DNA from: Geoalkalibacter ferrihydriticus DSM 17813
Lineage (GTDB): Bacteria; Desulfobacterota; Desulfuromonadia; Desulfuromonadales; Geoalkalibacteraceae
Reading direction: 5' to 3'
NCBI RefSeq assembly: GCF_000820505.1
Contig: NZ_JWJD01000001.1
Span: 1-64,000 of the forward strand
DNA length: 64,000 nt
Shown: in pieces, positions 54,675-62,466 of the stretch
How positions within the stretch are numbered: position 1 is the first letter of the stretch
Layout of the letters: the number at the start of each line of letters is the position of its first letter
Notes under the pieces: generated by a model
The model's database searches: none
Seen by the model: only the letters and a program-made list of their open reading frames with translations
Told to the model about the DNA's origin: nothing
Made by a program: the position numbers and the translations under genes

Positions 54675-55646
54675 ATGATGATGCCGATTATTGCGGTTCT
54701 TTTCGGCTTGGCGCTTCTTGTCTGGAGCGCGGATCGCTTCGTCGAGGGCGCGGCGTGCACGGCGCGTCATTTCGGCATGTCGCCGCTGTTGATCGGCATG
54801 GTAATCGTCGGATTCGGTACCTCCGCGCCTGAGATGCTGGTTTCGGCACTCTCTGCCTATCAAGGTAATCCGGGGATTGCCCTCGGCAATGCCTATGGTT
54901 CAAACATCACCAATATCGCCTTGATCCTGGGGATCGCGGCCTTGATCCGGCCCCTTGCCGTTCATTCGCAGGTGCTGCGCAAGGAATTACCGATCTTGGC
55001 GGGCGTCACGGGTTTGGCCGCCTGGCAGATCTGGGACGGTGTAATCAGCCGTGCGGATGCCTGGGCACTGTTGGGCGTATTTGCCGTGCTGATGACCTGG
55101 ACCATCCGGCAGGGGTTGCAGAAACAGCCGGATGCCCTGGGGAGCCAGATCGCGGAACAACTCGAAGACCATCCGCTGCCTTTGAGGCGTGCCGGTCTGT
55201 GGCTTGTCGTCGGTCTGGTTCTTTTGATTGTCAGCTCCCGAATTCTGGTCTGGGGCGCGGTCAAAATCGCCCAGGGCTTCGGCATCAGCGATCTGATTAT
55301 CGGCTTGACCATTGTGGCCGTCGGTACCTCACTGCCTGAGCTGGCCTCAACCGTCATGGCCGCGCGTAGGGGTGAGCACGATCTTGCCTTGGGCAATATC
55401 CTCGGCTCCAACCTGTTCAATACCCTGGCGGTCGTGGGGATCGCCGGCATGATTCATCCGATGGCGGTCGGTCCGGACGTTCTTGTGCGTGACCTGCTGG
55501 TGATGGCGGTGTTGACCCTGTCGCTTTTTGCCCTTGGCTACGGGTTTCGCGGCATCGGCCGCATCAACCGCTTTGAAGGCGCAGCACTGCTTTTGAGCTA
55601 TGTTGCCTATGTGGTTTATTTGGTGGTGGGTGTTGCCGGCAGTTGA
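54675..55646 (+). CDS. Calcium/sodium antiporter (CaCA family, YrbG-like)
   Basis: The 323-residue membrane protein has ten expected helices with the two inverted alpha-repeats of the cation/Ca2+ exchanger family: VGFGTSAPEMLVSALSAYQG with LGNAYGSNITNIAL, and VAVGTSLPELASTVMAARRG with LGNILGSNLFNTLAV. The Glu of each repeat coordinates the ion. A cytoplasmic loop (QKQPDALGSQIAEQLEDHPL) links them. It exports Ca2+ in exchange for Na+ or K+. Confidence 0.93.
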   Translation: MMMPIIAVLFGLALLVWSADRFVEGAACTARHFGMSPLLIGMVIVGFGTSAPEMLVSALSAYQGNPGIALGNAYGSNITNIALILGIAALIRPLAVHSQVLRKELPILAGVTGLAAWQIWDGVISRADAWALLGVFAVLMTWTIRQGLQKQPDALGSQIAEQLEDHPLPLRRAGLWLVVGLVLLIVSSRILVWGAVKIAQGFGISDLIIGLTIVAVGTSLPELASTVMAARRGEHDLALGNILGSNLFNTLAVVGIAGMIHPMAVGPDVLVRDLLVMAVLTLSLFALGYGFRGIGRINRFEGAALLLSYVAYVVYLVVGVAGS

Positions 55647-55727
55647 TTGTTTGGGTGATTCTTCGCCGAATCCCTGGGTGTGCGCAATTTGACCTTTGCG
55701 TCTGCCGGTTAAAGAAAAGGGTCTATC

Positions 55728-56873
55728 ATGCTGCTGTGGCTTGGCGTTGCATTACTGATGGTTTATTTGCTCATCGGTTTCGAGGTTGGCGCCGGTGGGC
55801 GGAAAATCCGCTTTTTGCGCGATATCGCCCCCATTGATGCCGAAAATGCTCCACCGGTGACGATCATTGCCGCAGCGCGCAATGAGGAGCGCAACATCCG
55901 CGCGGCGCTTCAATCGCTGCTTCGTCTCAATTATCCCCATTACCAGATCCTTGTCGTCAATGATCGATCCACCGACCGGACCGGGACGATTCTCGAAGAA
56001 ATGGCCAAGGATGATCATCGCTTGGAAGTCCTGCATGTCAGCGAGCTTCCAGCCGGCTGGTTGGGGAAAAACCACGCGCTGTGGGAGGCCGGCTGCCGCG
56101 CCCGCGGCGCGTTGCTGCTTTTTACCGATGCTGATGTCGTGTTGGCTCCTGACGTTTTGTCCCGTGCCGTCAGCTGTTTGCAGCAAGAAGGGCTCGACCA
56201 TCTGGCGGCCACGCCTGAAGTCCGCATGCCGGGCACCATTCTCAACATGCTCGGCCTGACTTTCGGGTTTTTCCTCGGACTTTTCACCCGACCCTGGAAA
56301 GCCGCCGACCCCAAAAGCCACTGCCACATCGGCATCGGCGCCTTCAATCTGGTGCGAGCCGCCGCCTATCGCCAGGTCGGTGGCCACCGCGCCATCGCCC
56401 TGCGCCCCGACGACGATCTCAAGCTCGGCAAGATTATAAAAAAGGGCGGTTTTCGCCAGCAGTTGGTCTATGGCAACGGACTCATCGCGGTTGAGTGGTA
56501 CGCCAGTGTCCGTGAAATGGTCATCGGCTTGGAGAAGAACATCTTCGCCGGGTTCGATTACCGGCTTGGACTTGCTGTGGGTGCCGTGGTTTTTCAGCTG
56601 GTGGCCGGCCTTTGGCCTTATCTGGCCTTGCTCCTCACCACGGGCCCCACTTTCGCGGTTTATGCGGCGACGGTGGTGGTCATCAGCCTGATTGTCGCCG
56701 ACGGCGCCCGTTTGCACGGCTACAGTCCCTGGTACGCTCTGGGCTTTCCCCTGACCGTGGGGCTTCTTGCCTTTATTATCGTCCGCACCCTGATCTGCAC
56801 TCTGAGCAGAGGGGGCATCTACTGGCGCGGCACCTTCTATCCGCTCTGCGAACTGCGCAAAAATCGGGTTTGA
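55728..56873 (+). CDS. Membrane-anchored family-2 glycosyltransferase
   Basis: The 381-residue protein starts with a transmembrane helix (LLWLGVALLMVYLLIGFEVG). A GT-A domain follows (TIIAAARNEERNIRAALQSL, LVVNDRSTDRTGTIL, LFTDADVVLAPD with the DxD metal site, GIGAFNLVR and RPDDDLKLG). Three C-terminal helices complete it (AVGAVVFQLVAGLWPYLALL and later). It resembles CrtQ/hopanoid-type transferases that glycosylate lipids at the membrane; the acceptor is unknown. It is 82 bases after the antiporter gene and may be its partner transcript. Confidence 0.9.
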   Translation: MLLWLGVALLMVYLLIGFEVGAGGRKIRFLRDIAPIDAENAPPVTIIAAARNEERNIRAALQSLLRLNYPHYQILVVNDRSTDRTGTILEEMAKDDHRLEVLHVSELPAGWLGKNHALWEAGCRARGALLLFTDADVVLAPDVLSRAVSCLQQEGLDHLAATPEVRMPGTILNMLGLTFGFFLGLFTRPWKAADPKSHCHIGIGAFNLVRAAAYRQVGGHRAIALRPDDDLKLGKIIKKGGFRQQLVYGNGLIAVEWYASVREMVIGLEKNIFAGFDYRLGLAVGAVVFQLVAGLWPYLALLLTTGPTFAVYAATVVVISLIVADGARLHGYSPWYALGFPLTVGLLAFIIVRTLICTLSRGGIYWRGTFYPLCELRKNRV

Positions 56874-56914
56874 GAAGGATGGCGCTTTTTCTGTTCTGTC
56901 ACCGTATAAAGCAA

Positions 56915-56944
56915 GGGCGAAAACACCTTGAGGTATTTTCGCCC
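56915..56944. terminator. Bidirectional hairpin between convergent genes
   Basis: GGGCGAAAACACC (56915-56927) pairs with GGTATTTTCGCCC (56932-56944) with one mismatch and a four-base loop. It lies between the glycosyltransferase and the small membrane protein gene, and suits both directions. Confidence 0.7.
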
Positions 56945-56975
56945 GGGTCGAGGTTTTTCGGCAACGATGTGCTGG

Positions 56976-57188
56976 TTAGTTGAGCTGCTGATGTCCTTGT
57001 GCAAAGCTTCTGACGACGCCGGCGAGGATCAGGGCTGCCGGGACCAGTTGCGCAACCACGATCAAGCCGAAGAAACCGATGAAGGCCCAGACCAGGATGC
57101 CGCTGTGTGTCTGTGCGCCGGCGGCGGCGAAAGCAGGAGAAGCAAAGCTGAGCAGCAGGGCGAGAGAGGTCAACAGAGTCGCTTTCAT
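56976..57188 (-). CDS. Small secreted/membrane protein
   Basis: ATG 57188 follows AAGGAGAA. The 70-residue product has a signal peptide (MKATLLTSLALLLSFASPAF, cleavage near AFA) and one hydrophobic helix (ILVWAFIGFFGLIVVAQLVP AALIL-type). No domain is recognised. Single-helix small proteins of this kind occur widely in this group of bacteria, often as parts of respiratory complexes, but nothing here shows the partner. Confidence 0.75.
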   Translation of the reverse strand: MKATLLTSLALLLSFASPAFAAAGAQTHSGILVWAFIGFFGLIVVAQLVPAALILAGVVRSFAQGHQQLN

Positions 57189-57564
57189 GATGGTTTCTCC
57201 TTTTTTGGGGTTTATTCCAGCCAGTGGCGAAGTCCACTTTGTGTTGTGCGTCATTTGTCTTTTTATACAGCATCAGACGTGCCAAGTCTGAAAAGTCCCT
57301 CGAGAAAGGTTGTAACTATTCTAAAATGTTGAGGAATAATTTTTTTCGAAGAGATTTTTTAGAAATGCTTGCTGCACGCAGGAAATAATTTTTTCATACA
57401 GATGAATCCTTGGCGAAAGGGCTCAAGAGTCCATAGAATTTCTTCAACATCCTTAAATTATTTGGGAAAAACGCTTTTCCCAAGGTGTATGAATTAACCA
57501 TGCGTTGAATGGAGAAAACATTCCTGCAACCTTTCGTTTCTTGTCTTTCCTGCGCCGCTCTCTC
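57189..57564. other. AT-rich intergenic region
   Basis: No gene is seen. It contains AT-rich stretches (for example around 57340-57400) that are likely promoter regions for the small membrane protein and for lexA. Confidence 0.4.
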
Positions 57565-57593
57565 TTGACATACGCAAAACTTACGCATATCGT
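57565..57593 (+). promoter_or_regulatory. lexA promoter with a direct-repeat operator in the spacer
   Basis: TTGACA (57565-57570) is a consensus -35. The 17-base spacer TACGCAAAACTTACGCA (57571-57587) consists of two TACGCA repeats separated by five bases. TATCGT (57588-57593) is a -10-like box. LexA dimers bind about such half-site spacing, so this is probably the autoregulatory site of the operon. It does not match the known Geobacter LexA box (GGTT-N2-C-N4-G-N3-ACC, recalled). Confidence 0.7.
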
Positions 57594-57619
57594 GGAGCCA
57601 CCGCAAGGAGGTGGTTGCC

Positions 57620-58228
57620 ATGAGTCCCCTGACGCCCAAACAAAAAGCTCTGCTCGATTTCATCGTCGCCTTTACCGAGCGCGAGGGATATCCGCCCTCG
57701 CAGCAGGAGATCGCCAAATCCTTCGGCTTTCGCTCCCTGGGCACGGTGCAGAATTATCTGGTGCGCCTGGAGCGCGAAGGCGTCCTGGCCAAGGACTGGA
57801 ACGCCAAGCGCGGCCTGCGGGTGCTGCAACCCCAGGCGCCGCCTCGGGCGCTGGAGTTGCCCCTGGCGGGGATCGTCGCCGCGGGCAAGCCCATTGAGGC
57901 GGTAAGCAACCCGGACACCATTGAGGTGCCGGCCTCCATGGTCGGCGCCGGCGAGAATTTCGTGCTGCGGGTGCAGGGCGACTCCATGGTCGGCGACGGC
58001 ATCCTCGACGGTGACTTCGTGGTCGTGCGCAAGCAACCCCACGCCGAATCGGGGCAGACCGTGGTCGCCCTGATTCGCGGCGAGGCCACCGTCAAGCGTT
58101 TGGTGCGTAAAGCCGATCACATCGAACTGCATCCGGCCAATCCGACCATGCAGCCCCTGGTGGTTTCCGGCGAGGAGGATTTTCGCATCGAGGGCGTGGT
58201 GGTCGGACTTATCCGCCATTGCCAGTAA
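57620..58228 (+). CDS. lexA: LexA repressor of the mutagenesis cassette
   Basis: ATG 57620 has AGGAGG at spacing 8. The 202-residue product has a winged HTH (residues 1-75: LTPKQKALLDFIVAFTEREG, SQQEIAKSFGFRSLGTVQNY) and an S24 self-cleavage domain. The scissile Ala-Gly is in IVAAGKPIEA, the catalytic Ser in GDSMVGDGI and the Lys in EATVKRLV. RecA filaments trigger cleavage and derepression. It is the first gene of a lexA-imuB-dnaE2 operon (imuB begins six bases after the stop), so this LexA, often a second copy called LexA2, controls translesion synthesis. Confidence 0.95.
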   Translation: MSPLTPKQKALLDFIVAFTEREGYPPSQQEIAKSFGFRSLGTVQNYLVRLEREGVLAKDWNAKRGLRVLQPQAPPRALELPLAGIVAAGKPIEAVSNPDTIEVPASMVGAGENFVLRVQGDSMVGDGILDGDFVVVRKQPHAESGQTVVALIRGEATVKRLVRKADHIELHPANPTMQPLVVSGEEDFRIEGVVVGLIRHCQ

Positions 58229-58234
58229 GCCGTC

Positions 58235-59401
58235 ATGGAGCGCGACATCCTGCACCTGGTCGTCCCGGCTTTTGCCATTTCCCTGGCGCGGGTCATCGAT
58301 GCGTCCCTGCGCGAGCGCCCCGTAGCCATCGCTGCCGCCCATTCAGGGCGGGCCCTGCTGCAATGCGTTTCGCGCGAGGCGGCGGCCGAGGGACTGCGCG
58401 AAGGCATGCCCGTGCATCACGCGCGTCGTCTCTGTCCCGCACTAAGTCTGCTGTCCCCCGATCCGCAACTGCTCGCGCGCGGCAGCCGGGCCCTGCATCG
58501 GCTGGTTTGCGACTACACGCCGCTCGTTGAACCGAATGCCGGCGGTCGGTTGTTTCTTGATCTCACCGGTTGCCGGCGCCTGCTCGGGCCGGGCCGCGAC
58601 GTGGCCGCACGCCTGGAAAAAGATCTGGAGCGGCGCCTGCGCCTGACCGGCACTGTCGGCGTGGCGGGCAACAAGCTGGTGGCGCGCATCGCCGCCGGGT
58701 GTCTGGAGCGCCCCGGAGTGTGCGACGTGCTGCGCGGCGCCGAGCGCAGTTTTATCGGGCCGCTGCCGGTGGCGGTTTTGCCGGGCATCGGCCCGGCGCG
58801 GCAGGCGGCGCTGCTGCAGGATCTCAATCTACGTGTCGTGCAGGAGCTTGCCGCTCTTTCTCTGGCGCAATTGCGCCTTGCCGTCGGGCCCTTTGCGCCG
58901 TTGCTGCACCAACGGGCCAACGGTATCGACCCCAGCCCGGTGTGCCTGCCGCAAAAAGCGCCCGAAGTGATCGAGGAAAGCTTTCTGGACCAGGAAGACA
59001 ACGACGATGCGGTGCTGCTCGCCGAACTCTGTCGCCTGGTGGAAGCCTGCGGCCAGCGCCTGCGTCGCATGGGACAGGCGGCCGGGCAGCTCACGCTGTA
59101 TCTCTCTTATGCCGATGGGGTAAACAGCAAACGCAGTGTGGTGCTGCCTGCGCCCCGGGATCATGACCTGGAGTTGTATGCCGCCGCCGAGCCGCTGTTT
59201 GTTGCGGCCTGCGAGAGACGGGTGCGGGTCAAGGGGCTGCGCCTGGAGTGCGCGCGGTTGGGTGCAGCGGCTGCGCAGCTCGATCTGTTTGCGCCGGCGG
59301 GTCTCGCCCCCCGTCACATTTCTTTGCAGCAGGCCATTGATCAGGTGCGCGACAAATACGGCATGGCGGCCGTGCGGCGCGGCCGCACCTTGTGCGCATG
59401 A
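58235..59401 (+). CDS. imuB: ImuB, catalytically dead Y-family polymerase homologue
   Basis: The 388-residue protein has the Y-family palm/fingers fold (HLVVPAFAISLARVIDASLR, QCVSREAAAEGLREGMPV, GTVGVAGNKLVARIAA, LPGIGPARQAALLQDLN). The first catalytic Asp is Val (LVVPAF where active enzymes have IDMDAF), and the later SIDE-type catalytic pair is absent (GGRLFLDLTGC). ImuB does not polymerise; it recruits DnaE2 and the sliding clamp. A beta-clamp-type motif could be in AQLDLFAP (near residue 350). It ends in a four-base overlap with dnaE2. Confidence 0.93.
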   Translation: MERDILHLVVPAFAISLARVIDASLRERPVAIAAAHSGRALLQCVSREAAAEGLREGMPVHHARRLCPALSLLSPDPQLLARGSRALHRLVCDYTPLVEPNAGGRLFLDLTGCRRLLGPGRDVAARLEKDLERRLRLTGTVGVAGNKLVARIAAGCLERPGVCDVLRGAERSFIGPLPVAVLPGIGPARQAALLQDLNLRVVQELAALSLAQLRLAVGPFAPLLHQRANGIDPSPVCLPQKAPEVIEESFLDQEDNDDAVLLAELCRLVEACGQRLRRMGQAAGQLTLYLSYADGVNSKRSVVLPAPRDHDLELYAAAEPLFVAACERRVRVKGLRLECARLGAAAAQLDLFAPAGLAPRHISLQQAIDQVRDKYGMAAVRRGRTLCA

Positions 59402-62400
59402 GCTACGCGGCTCTGCACGTCCACTCGGCCTTTTCTCCCCAGTGGGGAGTGCGCTCGGTGGAGGATATCTGCGCCGCGGCCCGCGCTCTGGGTCTCAGGC
59501 ACCTGGCCCTGACCGACCGCAATGGGCTCTACGGTGTGCCGCATTTTCTTGAGGTCGCCAAGGCACACGGCCTGCTCCCGCTCATCGGCGCCGAAACCGT
59601 CAAGGGCGGGCAGCGCGCGGTGTTGCTGGCCCGCGATGCTGAAGGCTATGCCAATCTCTGCCGCCTGTTGTCCGATCTGCATTGCCGCGCGGATTTCGAT
59701 CTGGCGCAAAGCCTCTGCGTCTTGCGGCGTGGGCTGACGGTGCTCAGCGACGATGCGGCGGTGCTCATGCCCCTGCGCCGGCAGAGCCGCGCGAATCTTT
59801 ATGTGGAACTCTCCCCCGGACATCAGATGCATCGCGCCCTGGCGTTGTCGCGTGAACTGGGTCTGCCGCCGGTGGCCACCAGTCGTGCGGTGCTGCTCGA
59901 GCCGCAGGATTATGAAATTCATCGGGTGTTGCGCGCCATTGCCCTCAACACCAAGCTCAGCCGTCTCTCGCCTGACGAACTGGCGGGGGAGGGCGACCGA
60001 TTGCTCTCGCCGCAACATTTGGCCGATTTTTTCCCTCATTGTCCGCAAGCCTTGGACAATACCCTGGTCGTCGCCGCGGACTGCCGCAGCGACTGGGACT
60101 TCTCCGCCTCGATCTTTCCCGCCTTTCGCGGCCTGGCGGATGGCGAGGCATTTGCCGCGCTGGAACTCAGGGCCCGTCAGGGCGCGCTGTGGCGCTACGG
60201 GCAAATGAATGTACGCATCGAAGAGCGGCTGTGCAAGGAGCTCAGCCTCATTCGCGACAAGGGTTTTGCCCATTACTTTCTGGTCGTCGAAGAGCTCGTT
60301 CGGCAGTCGCCGCGCACTTGTGGGCGGGGCAGTGCCGCCGCATCCCTGGTTGCTTATTGCCTTGGGATTACTCACGTTGATCCAATAGCTTACAATCTTT
60401 TCTTCGAGCGATTTCTTAACGAAGGGCGGCTTGACCCGCCGGATATCGATATCGATTTTCCCTGGGATGAGCGCGACGCCGTCCTTGATTTCGCTTTCCA
60501 GCGCTACGGCGCGCGGCGCGCGGCAATGGTGGCCAACCAGGTAAAATTCAAGGGGCGCTCCTCCCTGCGCGAGGTAGCCAAAGTCTTTGGCTTTCAGGAG
60601 GACGAGATCAAGACTCTGACCGCGCGTCTCTCCGGTTACTGCACGGCGGGCCGGACCGCCGCGGCCATCGCCCGCGATCCCCAGTTCAAAGGCGAAGCCC
60701 TGAGCGACGACTGGCAGCAGGTGCTGCGCCTGGCGCAGCGTCTCGATGGCCAATTGCGCCACCTCTCTCTGCACTGCGGCGGCCTGGTGGTGGTGCCCGA
60801 CGAAATCCGCCGCTATGTGCCGGTGGAGGTGGCGGCCAAGGGCCTGCCGCTGATTCAATGGGAAAAAGATCAGGCCGAAGCCGCCGGACTGGTCAAGATC
60901 GACATTCTCGGCAATCGCTCTCTGGCGGTAATCCGCGATGCCCTGGCGGCTGTCAAACGGCACACGGGCCGCGAAATTGATTACGCCACCTGGCAACCGC
61001 TGGACGATGAGCGTACCCGGCAGCTACTGCGCTCCGGCGGGACCATGGGCTGTTTCTACATCGAATCGCCCGCCACCCGGCAACTGCTCAAGCGCATGTT
61101 CGGCGAGCGGCAGGTGACAGAGGCGGCCGATCTTTTCGAGCACCTGGTCATGGCCTCGTCGATCATCCGCCCGGCGGCCAATGTCTTTATCCGCGAATTC
61201 GTCGCACGCATGCGCGGGAAGGCCTGGACCCCTCTGCATCCCTTGCTCGATGAGGTGTTGAACGAGACCTACGGCCTGGCCGTCTATCAGGAGCAGATCA
61301 CTCAGGTGGCCATGGCGCTGGCCGACTTTTCAGCCTTCGAGGGCGATCAGTTGCGCAAGATCATCAGCAAAAAGCACAAGGCGCAAACCCTCAGGGATTA
61401 CCACGAGAAATTTCTGGCCGGCGGACGCAAGAAGTGCATCGACGGCCAAATCCTGGGCAAGGTCTGGGCGCAGATTCTCTCCTTTTCCGGCTATTCCTTC
61501 TGCAAACCGCATTCGGCCTCTTACGCCCTGGTCAGCTGCAAATCCGCCTGGCTCAAGGCCAATTACCCGGCGGAATTCATGGCGGCGGTGATCTCCAATC
61601 AGGGCGGCTTCTACAGCCCCTTGGCTTATCTGTCCGAGGCGCGGCGCATGGGCCTTGAGGTTCTGCCGCCGGACATCAACGCCGGCGATCATCCCTACAT
61701 CGGGCAGGGCAGAGAGCTGCGGGTCGGGTTTATGCAGATTCAGGGGCTTTCGGGCGCCGCCGTCAAGGCGCTGCTCGCCGCGCGCACCCAGGGTGGGGAA
61801 TTCGTCAGTTTTCGCGACTTTCTCAGGCGGGTGCGCATGGACATCGCCGATACGCGGTTGCTGATCAAAGCGGGATGTTTTGATGCGCTGGAGGGTAAGG
61901 AGCGACGCCCGGCCCTGCTTTGGGAGTTGTTGGGGCACCGGCACGCAGCCCCCGCGTCAAGCGCCTCGCTGTTTGATGAGCCAGCGCTGGAACTGCCGAC
62001 GCCGCCGGCCTACGCTGACAAGCAGGTGCTGGCCCAGGAACTCGAAACCCTGGGCCTGCTCGCGTCCTGTCATCCCTTGGTGCTTCATCGAGGCGAGATT
62101 GCGCGACTCAAGCCGGTGTTCGCCTGTCGCATGGCTGAGTGGAGCAAGCGCTACATCACTATGATCGGCTGGTGGGTGACGGGAAAGACGGTGCAGGACA
62201 AAGACGGCCGGCCCATGGAATTCGTCTCTTTTGAGGATACGACGGGTATCTTCGACGCGACCTTTTTCCCTCAGGCCTATGCGCGGTTCTGCCGCAAGCT
62301 CTCGCGCCTGCGTCCCTATGTGCTCAAGGGCAAGGTCGAGGAGGAGTTCGGTGTGACGACCCTGACGGTGGAGTGGGTAGGCTTTCTGGAGAAAAAAGAG

Positions 62401-62403
62401 TAA
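59398..62403 (+). CDS. dnaE2: Error-prone DNA polymerase DnaE2
   Basis: The 1001-residue C-family polymerase starts at ATG 59398, overlapping the imuB stop. An N-terminal PHP domain (LHVHSAFSPQWG) is followed by the palm with PPDIDIDFPWDERDAVLDFA (catalytic Asp), fingers (GRGSAAASLVAYCLGITHVD), the thumb and a helix-hairpin segment (MQIQGLSGAAVKALLAARTQ), and an OB fold near the C-terminus (ITMIGWWVTGKTVQDKDGRP). It extends mutagenic bypass products on damaged DNA. Missing imuA is notable: the usual cassette is lexA2-imuA-imuB-dnaE2. Confidence 0.94.
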   Translation: MSYAALHVHSAFSPQWGVRSVEDICAAARALGLRHLALTDRNGLYGVPHFLEVAKAHGLLPLIGAETVKGGQRAVLLARDAEGYANLCRLLSDLHCRADFDLAQSLCVLRRGLTVLSDDAAVLMPLRRQSRANLYVELSPGHQMHRALALSRELGLPPVATSRAVLLEPQDYEIHRVLRAIALNTKLSRLSPDELAGEGDRLLSPQHLADFFPHCPQALDNTLVVAADCRSDWDFSASIFPAFRGLADGEAFAALELRARQGALWRYGQMNVRIEERLCKELSLIRDKGFAHYFLVVEELVRQSPRTCGRGSAAASLVAYCLGITHVDPIAYNLFFERFLNEGRLDPPDIDIDFPWDERDAVLDFAFQRYGARRAAMVANQVKFKGRSSLREVAKVFGFQEDEIKTLTARLSGYCTAGRTAAAIARDPQFKGEALSDDWQQVLRLAQRLDGQLRHLSLHCGGLVVVPDEIRRYVPVEVAAKGLPLIQWEKDQAEAAGLVKIDILGNRSLAVIRDALAAVKRHTGREIDYATWQPLDDERTRQLLRSGGTMGCFYIESPATRQLLKRMFGERQVTEAADLFEHLVMASSIIRPAANVFIREFVARMRGKAWTPLHPLLDEVLNETYGLAVYQEQITQVAMALADFSAFEGDQLRKIISKKHKAQTLRDYHEKFLAGGRKKCIDGQILGKVWAQILSFSGYSFCKPHSASYALVSCKSAWLKANYPAEFMAAVISNQGGFYSPLAYLSEARRMGLEVLPPDINAGDHPYIGQGRELRVGFMQIQGLSGAAVKALLAARTQGGEFVSFRDFLRRVRMDIADTRLLIKAGCFDALEGKERRPALLWELLGHRHAAPASSASLFDEPALELPTPPAYADKQVLAQELETLGLLASCHPLVLHRGEIARLKPVFACRMAEWSKRYITMIGWWVTGKTVQDKDGRPMEFVSFEDTTGIFDATFFPQAYARFCRKLSRLRPYVLKGKVEEEFGVTTLTVEWVGFLEKKE

Positions 62404-62466
62404 ACGATTGAGTCTCACCCCGTCGCGTATGCCGAAGCGGGTGCGCGACACGGCGGCTTCGCGGTT

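Noticed and set aside
59341-60996. 551-codon minus-strand frame opposite dnaE2
   Set aside because: Antisense shadow; the plus strand has PHP and polymerase motifs.
62425-62466. Terminator after dnaE2
   Set aside because: Only a six-base stem (CGAAGC/GCTTCG) could be drawn before the T-rich stretch; too weak to call.
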